In this document: positions 24,901 through 31,607 of the stretch, piece by piece
Position numbering within the stretch: the first letter of the stretch is position 1
Layout: each line of letters starts with the position of its first letter
Assembly: GCA_036336715.1 (NCBI GenBank)
Contig: JAYZFP010000064.1
Coordinates: 1-64,000, forward strand
Origin: JABAAE01 sp036336715
GTDB lineage: Bacteria > Planctomycetota > Planctomycetia > Pirellulales > Pirellulaceae
Direction: 5' to 3'
DNA: 64,000 bases
Translations under genes and position numbers: made by a program
The notes under the pieces: generated by a model
Database searches by the model: none
The model's input: the letters and a program-made list of their open reading frames with translations, nothing else
Told to the model about the DNA's origin: nothing

Positions 24901-27815
24901 TGCGATGGTCGCCCGAAACGAATCGGGCAAAGGAGAAAATAACCAGTCGTCGCTGGAAGCAGGATCAGCTTGTATCCGCCGCCAACGAGCTGTCCATTCT
25001 GAGATCCCGAATCGCCGAACTGGACGGGGAGCTCCAGCCCTGGATGGAAAAGGCTCGGGAAGTCATCCGGCAATACGCTCCGACCATCGCGGAGATGGCA
25101 AAACAAGCTGCCGAAGAGGTGCGCGAACTGGAAAAACAGACAAAAGAGCTGGCCAACGAGCCAGAGTCCGTGGACGACAAATCTCCAGACCTTGAAGACC
25201 TGCAGCAGAAGCAGGAACAGGTGAACCAGCAACTCGACGACCTGGCAGAAGCGTTGGTCGAAGAAGCCAACAACCAGGATTTACTGGACGATGAGGAGCG
25301 GGAGCGTGCCAGGGACGCCGATGACAGCATCCAGATGATCCAGGAACCTGCCGAGAAAATGAACAAGGCCCTCGACAAGGCGGAACAGGCCGAGGCAGGA
25401 CAGGAGCAGGCACGCCAGCTGACTGAGGCGGCTGAAAAACAGAAGCAGACCGCCCAGGCACTCGACAAGGTTGCAGAGCATTTTGAAAAACTCGATGCCG
25501 GAGAAGACATTTCCGAATCCCGGGAGGAACTTCGTCAAATCGAGCAACAAACGGGAATCGAAAACGAACTGGAAGAAAACTTCCGGGAAGCGGATCAACT
25601 GGCCGAAATGGCCCAGCAGAATCCGCTGGATTTGATGAAGGAACTGGAAGCGGAATTGCAGAGAAATCCGGAAATGCAAAAGGCTCTCTCGCAAATCGCC
25701 AGGAACACACTCTATGAAGCCGAAAACTCGTTGCGTGAAGCAGCTCAAAAGGAAAACGCCGTCCAGCAGCAAAACGAGGCTTCGGATACGGAGTTCCAGA
25801 AGAAGAAAAACGAATTGGCTCAGGAACTTCGTGAACTGGGGAACGAAGCTGCAAAACTGTCCCGGGAACTGGTTCAACGGGCCAACCAGGCGGCCCGCGA
25901 AGGAAAAACTGACGAGGCAAGTGAAAAGCTGAGTGAAGCGCAGCAGGAACTGATGAAGGCTTCGCAGGAAGCATCCCGGGCCCAACCTTCCCGTCCGCTG
26001 GAGGATCTCCAGCAGTTGGCGAATGAATCCAACCGCGCCATTCAAAAAGCCAACCAGGCCCTGCAAAATGCCAGCCAGGAAACCAACAAGGGGAAAAACG
26101 AACCAATCCACGCAGATGAAAATGCCCGCAAAGCCCAACAGGCGAACGCTGAGAAACAGCGTCAACAGTTCCGTGAATGGCAAAAACAGGCAGCCCGACA
26201 GGAAACCCGTGCTGCTGAGGCACAAAAAAGACAGGCCGACCTCAAGGTGCGTCAGGCGGAACAGCGGTTGCGGCAGACCGAAATGAGGGCCAAACGTCAC
26301 CAGGATGCTTTGAATCGCAAGCCTGATGACCAGGCAAGGAAAAACCTGTTGAAAAATGAGCAGGAACGTAAAAAGGCTGACCAGCAAAACCTGGAACAGG
26401 CGAAGAGCAACCAGCAGAAAGCCAACGCAGAAGTGCAAAAGGCCAAGGCAACTGAAAACCAGGTTGCCAATAAACCGAAACCACCTCTCAACGCAGCCAA
26501 CCCGTCCACCCAGTTTGCTGATGAGGTCACTCGTGAAGCCAAGGCCAAGGCAGATCAATTGCAGGCCAAAGCAGAACAATTGGCTAAGAAATCTGATTTC
26601 CAGGATGAACTGAAGCCCTCGGAAAATCAGCTGGCAAACGCTGAGAAGCAGCAACAGCAAATCACCGAGTCGGTAAAAGAGACGGCAGAAGACCTCAGAA
26701 GGGCCGCACGCCATGAGCAGCGACTGAACAACCAGCAAGCCGCCGACGAGCTGGATGAAGTCGCCAGGAATGTTCAAAAAACGGCCGACGAGGAAACCAC
26801 CGAAGCAGAACAGCAGATTGCTGAAGCGGCCCGGGAGGCCGAACAGAGTCAGCAAGCGGAAAGTAACCCGGAGGAGGGAAAACCCAAACAGGACAAATCG
26901 TCACCGAATAAAGAAGGCAAGAAAGAAAACGAGGGCGCCCAGAAACCGAATCAGGAAGCTTTGGAGGCCCAGGAATCGATTTCCGATGCCAAAAAAGCAT
27001 TAGAGAACCAGGCGGACGCCCTGACTGAAAAAATAGAATCCCTTCAAAACAGCACTCCCGAGCCAACATCAACCCCTGAGCAAGGCGAACCTGAGCAAGG
27101 CGAACCTCAGCAAGGTGAACCCAAGCAAGGTGAACCCAAGCAAGGTGAACCACAGCAAGGCGAACCACAGCAGGGCGAACCACAGCAAGGTGAACCCAAG
27201 CAGGGACAACCCCAGCAAGGTGAACCCCAGCAGGGACAACCGCAACAAGGGGAACCCCAGCAAGGACAGCCTCAGCAGGGAGAACCGCAGCAAGGACAAC
27301 CGCAAAAAGGCGAACCACCAACAGCTGAAGAAACCGCTCGCGGCCAGCAACTTGCTCAGGCTCTCGATGAATTGGACCGCCTGATGGCTCAACAGCCGCA
27401 ATCCCCAACCGGTGAGCCCCAGCAAGGACAACCCCAACAAGGACAACCTCAACAAGGACAGCCTCAGCAGGGACAGCCGCTGAACTCATTTGCCCAGGCC
27501 GCTCTTACACAACAGCAGGCCATGGCAGCCGCTCGAGCTTCGGCACAACAACAGTCCCAACTCGCACAGACCAACCAACCTCCCGGGCAACCTGAGCTTC
27601 CCTCGGATTCCCAGTCCGAACCGTCGCTGAATGGCCCTCAAAAGGAATTTGTTGTTCGTGGTGTAGAACGGGACGGAAAGGACTGGGGAAAGCTGAGGGG
27701 CAAATCCGCAGAATCGGGTTCTGCCAGCGAAAAGACCAAAGTCTCCGAGGAGTACCGCAAGAAAGTGGAAGCCTATTTCAAGGTGCTGGCCGAAAGAGCC
27801 AAACAGAAAAAGTAA
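21942..27815 (+). CDS. Giant membrane-anchored coiled-coil protein (DUF4175-like)
   Basis: The 1957-residue protein starts after a good Shine-Dalgarno (GGGAGAG). N-terminal membrane helices lie at about 27-48, 50-75 and 150-170, followed by a beta-rich region to about 520 (cadherin/Ig-like strands, presumably periplasmic), then about 1100 residues of predicted coiled coil rich in E, K, Q, A, and R, a low-complexity P/Q/G/E block (about 1712-1846) and a conserved-looking charged C-terminus (YRKKVEAYFKVLAE). The arrangement resembles DUF4175-type proteins, but is much longer. Next to MoxR/BatA genes, it is a plausible structural scaffold spanning the envelope (inference). The block is discussed separately. 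Confidence 0.85.
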   Translation: MMTTVDLDPIVGKKIGHFKRRRIQLLIARGVSVGLLSFLFSFAIVAFADWYWLLGDSVRWTLTLASYGFVALSVWLASVSRIARNPSDEETAVLMEHTEPELRENLLSAVELATDDPDSLHDSPVFRGLLQGKVARQMGSVQVNRLLPLRLVARWLLTAFVFVSVVAALLITGDSRLRQLAARALMPGANIARISRVQVEVISPSPSSLIMAEDETVAVVVEVTGGSFREVILETSTPTTGVVRQRMTGRSEIEFAANVHLADEPVEYRIFAGDAITQRFTIDTRSRPHVVAFRKTHHYPDYTELDPVTVNDNHGDLIVLEGTLTQLALQIDQPVSRAELRISQPGSDEVLSVPLSISTQPIPGQASGSAVTVEGEVPIEQPSFYKVHLVSEETGFENIFAPKFEIRPQPDLVPKAGFINQQETTLLLPPNDILSLQAMAEDDLPLVSLEQHVSVNGDEWLALEIGARAAEPGDGRKMEASWTWDFIQHQLKPGDEVVTKLVALDRKGNIGESIPLRIVISDFDFNPDRHTTMLKKLRFYEDLLSFATEMERLHVAAVEIVSQQADSNRGVPEKRADRVDLEDILSKQQEQSGELLQKSLEVLKSMPAGADAQDMDLAGRVLSRLHHGWVPQAFFRTAVLDIEDGIKSRSTKINDLKYTLERIADDSKSLAYHFQSLATHNLLAGIAGDLHAMTSQQQSIVETASDTFDRLKRQQAVVTGKLEKLSRLAEEQGQSLPQNIRTHLDQLIEWIGQELETISEATESEDRFPQLKSAAANLAKQLASRQRFNVIDGGLPGRMVGARRDFQNRSGSLFNPLYELAASTREDGYLRTKAAEKKNLEAQKQYRRRELSTALRPALEQLRARREITQARPDADSQYAADAGLTSRAALFLLSTHQREAFDPEADDHLFEIAPAYRTLEAGHALKRVELKINLLLNRERWNSQSQQALLDHPRQWDALYGELEIAVTKLKSAQLDQQLLARIDQLRWSPETNRAKEKITSRRWKQDQLVSAANELSILRSRIAELDGELQPWMEKAREVIRQYAPTIAEMAKQAAEEVRELEKQTKELANEPESVDDKSPDLEDLQQKQEQVNQQLDDLAEALVEEANNQDLLDDEERERARDADDSIQMIQEPAEKMNKALDKAEQAEAGQEQARQLTEAAEKQKQTAQALDKVAEHFEKLDAGEDISESREELRQIEQQTGIENELEENFREADQLAEMAQQNPLDLMKELEAELQRNPEMQKALSQIARNTLYEAENSLREAAQKENAVQQQNEASDTEFQKKKNELAQELRELGNEAAKLSRELVQRANQAAREGKTDEASEKLSEAQQELMKASQEASRAQPSRPLEDLQQLANESNRAIQKANQALQNASQETNKGKNEPIHADENARKAQQANAEKQRQQFREWQKQAARQETRAAEAQKRQADLKVRQAEQRLRQTEMRAKRHQDALNRKPDDQARKNLLKNEQERKKADQQNLEQAKSNQQKANAEVQKAKATENQVANKPKPPLNAANPSTQFADEVTREAKAKADQLQAKAEQLAKKSDFQDELKPSENQLANAEKQQQQITESVKETAEDLRRAARHEQRLNNQQAADELDEVARNVQKTADEETTEAEQQIAEAAREAEQSQQAESNPEEGKPKQDKSSPNKEGKKENEGAQKPNQEALEAQESISDAKKALENQADALTEKIESLQNSTPEPTSTPEQGEPEQGEPQQGEPKQGEPKQGEPQQGEPQQGEPQQGEPKQGQPQQGEPQQGQPQQGEPQQGQPQQGEPQQGQPQKGEPPTAEETARGQQLAQALDELDRLMAQQPQSPTGEPQQGQPQQGQPQQGQPQQGQPLNSFAQAALTQQQAMAAARASAQQQSQLAQTNQPPGQPELPSDSQSEPSLNGPQKEFVVRGVERDGKDWGKLRGKSAESGSASEKTKVSEEYRKKVEAYFKVLAERAKQKK
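27075..27314 (+). repeat. 15-bp repeats encoding (P-Q-Q-G-E/Q) units, block 1
   Basis: Sixteen in-frame 15-bp units encode PEQGE, PQQGE, PKQGE and PQQGQ variants, in places alternating as a 30-bp higher-order unit (PQQGEPQQGQ). Third-base differences show that units diverged after duplication. Confidence 0.9.
27417..27479 (+). repeat. 15-bp repeats encoding PQQGQ units, block 2
   Basis: Four near-identical 15-bp units (PQQGQ) lie about 100 bp after block 1, separated by an unrelated stretch coding for a helical segment. Confidence 0.85.
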
Positions 27816-27880
27816 AACCAGGATGATTCTCCACCGACCAGAAAGCCACTGGGCCGGATCCCAATTCGGGGCACATTGAC

Positions 27881-28993
27881 ATGATTTTTTCGAAAACCAC
27901 CAAGCTGATTCTGATCGCCGCCTGGCAACTGTCCTGGGCTCCCTTGCTGTGCAGCCAACAGGCAGACCCATCGGAACCAGCTGTTCGATCATCCGTCTTT
28001 CAAAAAGATGAAACCGACCGATCCGTCGATCGGGCCATTGCGTTCCTGGTCAAGAATCAAAAAGAGGACGGAGCCATATATGACAAGGGACACGCTACCA
28101 CGATGACTTCGCTCTCCATCATGGCAATGGCCGGCGTTGGCATTCAGCCCGTCGACCCGTCGCCGGAAGGGAAAGCGATGAGACAAGCCCTGGCCTACGT
28201 GCTTCAAAAAGACCGTGTGGATGAACAGGGCTATTTTGGAAGAGCCGACGGATCCAGGATGTACGGGCACGGCATCACCACTTTGATGCTCACCGAAATG
28301 CTCGGAATGGGCATTTCCGAGGAACAGGACCAGCTGATCCATGATCGCTGTGAAAAGGCGATTGACATCATTCTCAGTTCTCAAAAAGAACCCAAACCGA
28401 CCCACCTACGGGGAGGTTGGCGCTATGAGCCGGGATCCAAGGATGCGGACCTTTCCGTTACGGTATGGCAATTGATGGCGCTGAGGAGCGCTAAAAATGA
28501 TGGCCTGAATGTGCCCAAGTCTGCTATCGACGAAGCCGTCGACTACCTCAAGAGATCCTACGTGGCCCGCCTGGACCGAAACGGACTACCGGACCGGAAG
28601 GCGAGCGGATTCTCCTATGAGCCAAGCCGCAATCATGCCACCTTCACGATGACCGCCGCCGGGCTGCTGGCGATGCAGGTCTGTGGGGAGTACGAATCCC
28701 CGTTGGTCCGGGGAGCATCCGACTGGCTGCTGGCAAGGGATTTGAAGTGGAACGAACGCTTTGGTTCCTATGGCATCTACTATTACGCCCAGGGGATGTA
28801 CCAGAGCGGAGGTGATTACGCCAAGCAGGCAGAGAAAAAAGTTCGTGAACTGCTGCTCAAACAACAGTCGGGAGACGGTTCCTGGAACTCCGGAAACCGA
28901 AGCGAACAGAACGTAGGCAAGGTCTACGCAACCGCGATGGCGGTCCTCAGCCTTTCCGTGAAGTATCACTATTTGCCCATCTACCAGAAATAG
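27881..28993 (+). CDS. Secreted terpene-cyclase/squalene-oxidase-repeat protein
   Basis: The 370-residue product has a signal peptide (about 1-26) and alpha-alpha barrel repeats of the prenyltransferase/squalene oxidase type: AIAFLVKNQKEDGAIYDK, TMTSLSIMAMAGVG, GGWRYEPGSKDADLSVTVWQLMAL, DYLKRSYV, FTMTAAGLLAMQVCG and DGSWN. No DxDD or QW catalytic set typical of true cyclases is apparent, so it is probably a structural or binding member found widely in planctomycetes. It ends LPIYQK, like the paralogue at 52599-54077. It follows the giant protein by 65 bp and is likely the last gene of the operon. Confidence 0.85.
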   Translation: MIFSKTTKLILIAAWQLSWAPLLCSQQADPSEPAVRSSVFQKDETDRSVDRAIAFLVKNQKEDGAIYDKGHATTMTSLSIMAMAGVGIQPVDPSPEGKAMRQALAYVLQKDRVDEQGYFGRADGSRMYGHGITTLMLTEMLGMGISEEQDQLIHDRCEKAIDIILSSQKEPKPTHLRGGWRYEPGSKDADLSVTVWQLMALRSAKNDGLNVPKSAIDEAVDYLKRSYVARLDRNGLPDRKASGFSYEPSRNHATFTMTAAGLLAMQVCGEYESPLVRGASDWLLARDLKWNERFGSYGIYYYAQGMYQSGGDYAKQAEKKVRELLLKQQSGDGSWNSGNRSEQNVGKVYATAMAVLSLSVKYHYLPIYQK

Positions 28994-29111
28994 CCGTCTG
29001 GCTGAGTACCCTTGGTTGTTCACCGAATATTGCCCGCTACGAATTGCAGCCCCTCAGTTTGCGGGAATTTCCATTCGCTGGCCTGCGGCCCGGCCTGCCC
29101 CATTTTTTTCG

Positions 29112-29197
29112 CGCGACGCGGTTTCCCCGGAAAAGGGATGGCCGCGGAAGCGTCGCGATGGACTTGCGACGCAATGCCTGAAAAGACAGGATCCATC
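29112..29197 (+). promoter_or_regulatory. Structured leader of tupABC, candidate riboswitch or RNA regulator
   Basis: The 5' leader of tupA carries nested inverted repeats. 29112-29119 (CGCGACGC) pairs with 29150-29157; the same 29150-29156 (GCGTCGC) can instead pair with 29166-29172. Further down, 29157-29162 (GATGGA) pairs with 29192-29197 (TCCATC), and 29177-29180 (CCTG) with 29187-29190 (CAGG), the last including the Shine-Dalgarno AGGA. Such competing arms reaching the ribosome site fit a switch. Position before a tungstate transporter suggests a Moco/Tuco-type riboswitch, but I could not match the consensus by eye. Confidence 0.5.
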
Positions 29198-29199
29198 AG

Positions 29200-30024
29200 A
29201 TGAATCGTCGGTCATGCCTGGTACTCGGACTTGCTGCCGCAATCCCGACGGTCGGCTGCCGTTCTTCTGCCGGATCGCCCAGCCAAACGCTGCGAGTGGC
29301 GACCACGACATCAACACGCGATTCCGGCCTGATCGACCAGCTGATCCCGGTTTTCGAAACGGAATCCGGCCTAAGGGTGAAACTGATTGCCGTGGGCAGC
29401 GGAAAAGCGCTGGAACTTGGAAGGCGGGGAGACGTCGACGTAATCCTGGTGCACTCCGAAAAGGACGAGGACCGGTTCATGGAAAATGGTCATGGCGTCC
29501 GCCGGGACGCTGTAATGTTCAATTTTTTCGAAATCCTGGGCCCTACTTCTGACCCGGCTGTCATTCGAGACTGCACCGCTGTCGAGGCAATGAAAAAAAT
29601 CAAAACAGGAAAATCCCCTTTTGTTTCCCGTGGCGATAACAGTGGCACTCACCGAAGAGAATTGGAATTGTGGAATCAAGCCAACCTGGAAACGGGCTGG
29701 GAAGGATACCTGGAAACGGGGCAGGGGATGGGGCCTACACTGACCATTGCCTCCCAGAAGCAAGCCTATTGCCTCTGCGACCGGGGAACCTACCTCGCGA
29801 GAAAGCAGGGACTCGGGCTGGTCCCCCTGGCCAGGAGATCCCCCGCTCTCAAGAATCCCTACTCCGCAATCTGTATCGCACCCCACGGGAATCACCGGAT
29901 TCGTGAAAAAGAGGCAGACAGGTTTGTCGAGTTCCTGATTTCCTCACGAGCCCAGGAACTGATTGAATCTTTCCGAATTGACGGAGAGCCCCTGTTTCAT
30001 CCACTCCGCCTCGTGAAACAATAG
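29200..30024 (+). CDS. tupA: Tungstate ABC transporter substrate-binding lipoprotein
   Basis: A 274-residue protein with a lipoprotein signal ending in TVGC (Cys20). After it comes RVATTTSTRDSGLIDQLIP, where the TTTS motif is the hallmark of TupA-type tungstate binders, then DVDVILVHSEKDEDRFMENG and FVSRGDNSGTH, both family-typical. It binds tungstate outside the membrane and delivers it to TupBC. The ATG at 29200 has AGGA 9 bases upstream. ATG 29200 lies just behind a structured leader. A molybdate-binding role cannot be excluded, since ModA and TupA families differ mainly in the anion site, but the TTTS motif and the gene order favour tungstate. Confidence 0.9.
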   Translation: MNRRSCLVLGLAAAIPTVGCRSSAGSPSQTLRVATTTSTRDSGLIDQLIPVFETESGLRVKLIAVGSGKALELGRRGDVDVILVHSEKDEDRFMENGHGVRRDAVMFNFFEILGPTSDPAVIRDCTAVEAMKKIKTGKSPFVSRGDNSGTHRRELELWNQANLETGWEGYLETGQGMGPTLTIASQKQAYCLCDRGTYLARKQGLGLVPLARRSPALKNPYSAICIAPHGNHRIREKEADRFVEFLISSRAQELIESFRIDGEPLFHPLRLVKQ

Positions 30025-30057
30025 AATCCTCCCAAGCACTTTCGTTTCACCTTGAGC

Positions 30058-30756
30058 ATGCAGTTCATTTCCGAAGGATTGTCGAAGGCCCTCCAGCTCC
30101 TCTTTTCCGGTCAGACCGAGATCTATGCGGCTGCCTGTCGCAGTATCTGGATTTCGCTGCTGGCTGTCGTGCTGGCCGCCCTGCCTGGACTGCCGGTCGG
30201 AATCCTGCTGGCGAGGTGGACGTTCCCTGGAAGAAACTGGCTGGCTCAGCTTTTCCAAACCGGCATGGCCTTGCCCACCGTTTTTGTGGGCCTCGTCTGT
30301 TTTTCTCTCTTTTCACGTAACGGGCCGCTGGGATCGAGCGACCTGCTGTACACACCCTGGGTAATTGTTTTTGGGGAATTCATCCTGGCATTTCCCATAT
30401 GGGTCACCCATACCCGGGTTGCGGTGGCCGCCCTGGATCCACGGATCGGTGAAACGGCCAGGGTCCTGGGGGCCGGGTGGCTGCAGCGGAGCATCACCTA
30501 CCTGACGGAAGCCCGGCATGGCGTTCTGTTGGCATTTTTCACCGCTTTTGCCCGCTGCGTCACGGAACTGGGAATCGCCATGATGGTGGGTGGCAACCTG
30601 AAAGGTTCGACACGGACGCTGGCGACGGCCACGGCTCTCGAGACTTCCCGGGGACAATTTGCAACCGGTATGGCGATGGGAATCCTGCTGTTGGTGATTG
30701 CCCTCACGGTCACACTTGCAATGGGCTGGATCGGGGGAAAACAGCACCGTGATTGA
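30058..30756 (+). CDS. tupB: Tungstate ABC transporter permease
   Basis: The 232-residue permease has about five to six hydrophobic segments (SIWISLLAVVLAALPGLPVGILLA, FQTGMALPTVFVGLVCFSLF, IVFGEFILAFPIWVTHTRVA, GILLLVIALTVTLAMGWI). The cytoplasmic coupling loop contains the EAA-type sequence GAGWLQRSITYLTEAR and the GNLKGSTRTLATATAL stretch seen in TupB. ATG 30058 is chosen; a TTG two codons earlier is also possible. The stop overlaps the start of tupC by 8 bp. Confidence 0.9.
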   Translation: MQFISEGLSKALQLLFSGQTEIYAAACRSIWISLLAVVLAALPGLPVGILLARWTFPGRNWLAQLFQTGMALPTVFVGLVCFSLFSRNGPLGSSDLLYTPWVIVFGEFILAFPIWVTHTRVAVAALDPRIGETARVLGAGWLQRSITYLTEARHGVLLAFFTAFARCVTELGIAMMVGGNLKGSTRTLATATALETSRGQFATGMAMGILLLVIALTVTLAMGWIGGKQHRD

Positions 30757-31360
30757 ATTACACAAACTTTCCGTGTCGCGAAGAGGAACGGTCCTGGCCG
30801 CCATCGATCAACTGGTGGTTCACTCTGGCCAAAAGTTGATGCTGACCGGAGGTAACGGTTCCGGAAAAACGACCTTGTTGCGGGTAATCGCGGGACTTGA
30901 AAAGGACTACGCAGGGCAACGAAAGGTGGAAACACCACCCGGCAAAACGACTTTCCTGCACCAGGAACCGATCCTTTTCCATGGTGATGTCCTGAGCAAC
31001 CTGACTTACGGACTTCGGGCCCGCGGGATTCCCGCCGAGCAGCGTTTAAAGCGTGCACGTGAAATCGCCGGTCAACTGCAGATCGGTTCCCTGCTGGAAA
31101 AGGGTTCCCGGTCACTCTCGGGCGGCGAAAAGAAAAAGATAGCCCTCGCAAGGGCCCTCGTTTTGAATCCCGCATTACTCCTGTTGGACGAGCCTTTCGC
31201 AGACCTCGATGATCGATTTACCGACAGGTTGGTTGGTCTCCTGCTGCAATCGGAATCCGTAACGGTTGTTGTCACCTCACCCAAGTGGGAATCCCGATTC
31301 GAGATCTTTGACCGTTTCGAGCTGCAGGCCCCGGCCCTCGAAAACGATTCCCCCGGTTGA
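30749..31360 (+). CDS. tupC: Tungstate ABC transporter ATP-binding protein
   Basis: A short ABC ATPase (203 residues from GTG 30749, overlapping tupB by 8 bp; GGGGG upstream). Walker A is GGNGSGKTT, the Q-loop glutamine is in LHQEPILFHGD, the signature is LSGGEKKKIALARAL and Walker B is LLLLDEPFADLDD. Where the switch histidine of the H-loop should stand (VTHD in most members), the sequence reads VVVTSPKWES, so the histidine is missing. The C-terminus is short compared with the usual 220-240 residues. The reading frame is open further upstream, but those residues lie inside tupB. Confidence 0.87.
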   Translation: MIELHKLSVSRRGTVLAAIDQLVVHSGQKLMLTGGNGSGKTTLLRVIAGLEKDYAGQRKVETPPGKTTFLHQEPILFHGDVLSNLTYGLRARGIPAEQRLKRAREIAGQLQIGSLLEKGSRSLSGGEKKKIALARALVLNPALLLLDEPFADLDDRFTDRLVGLLLQSESVTVVVTSPKWESRFEIFDRFELQAPALENDSPG

Positions 31361-31607
31361 ATCGAAACAGCTTCCACTGCTGCACAGCCCCTGCCAGCGC
31401 AATCCACCTGGAAGCATCCTGTCGATCAGCGGGAGCCTGGCCCGCGTATTCAAAGGAACCCTTCAGACAACGGGAAAGCCCCCGGTACCGATGTACGACT
31501 TTGCGGAAGCAAAGGCGAGGCCACCTTCATGCAAGTAATTCGAGACCTGCGAACGACTGGCAATTGCCTCGCTTTGCGACGTCGCCTGACTTGCGGCTGA
31601 CAGATTT

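Noticed and set aside
25281..26855. 524-codon open frame on the minus strand opposite the giant coiled-coil gene
   Set aside because: The helical, E/K/Q-rich codons of the plus-strand gene leave an antisense frame free of stops. Its product is F/L-rich low complexity and has no start context.
27075..27314. Short regular repeats as possible CRISPR or iteron array
   Set aside because: Contiguous 15-bp coding units without spacers; part of a low-complexity protein region.
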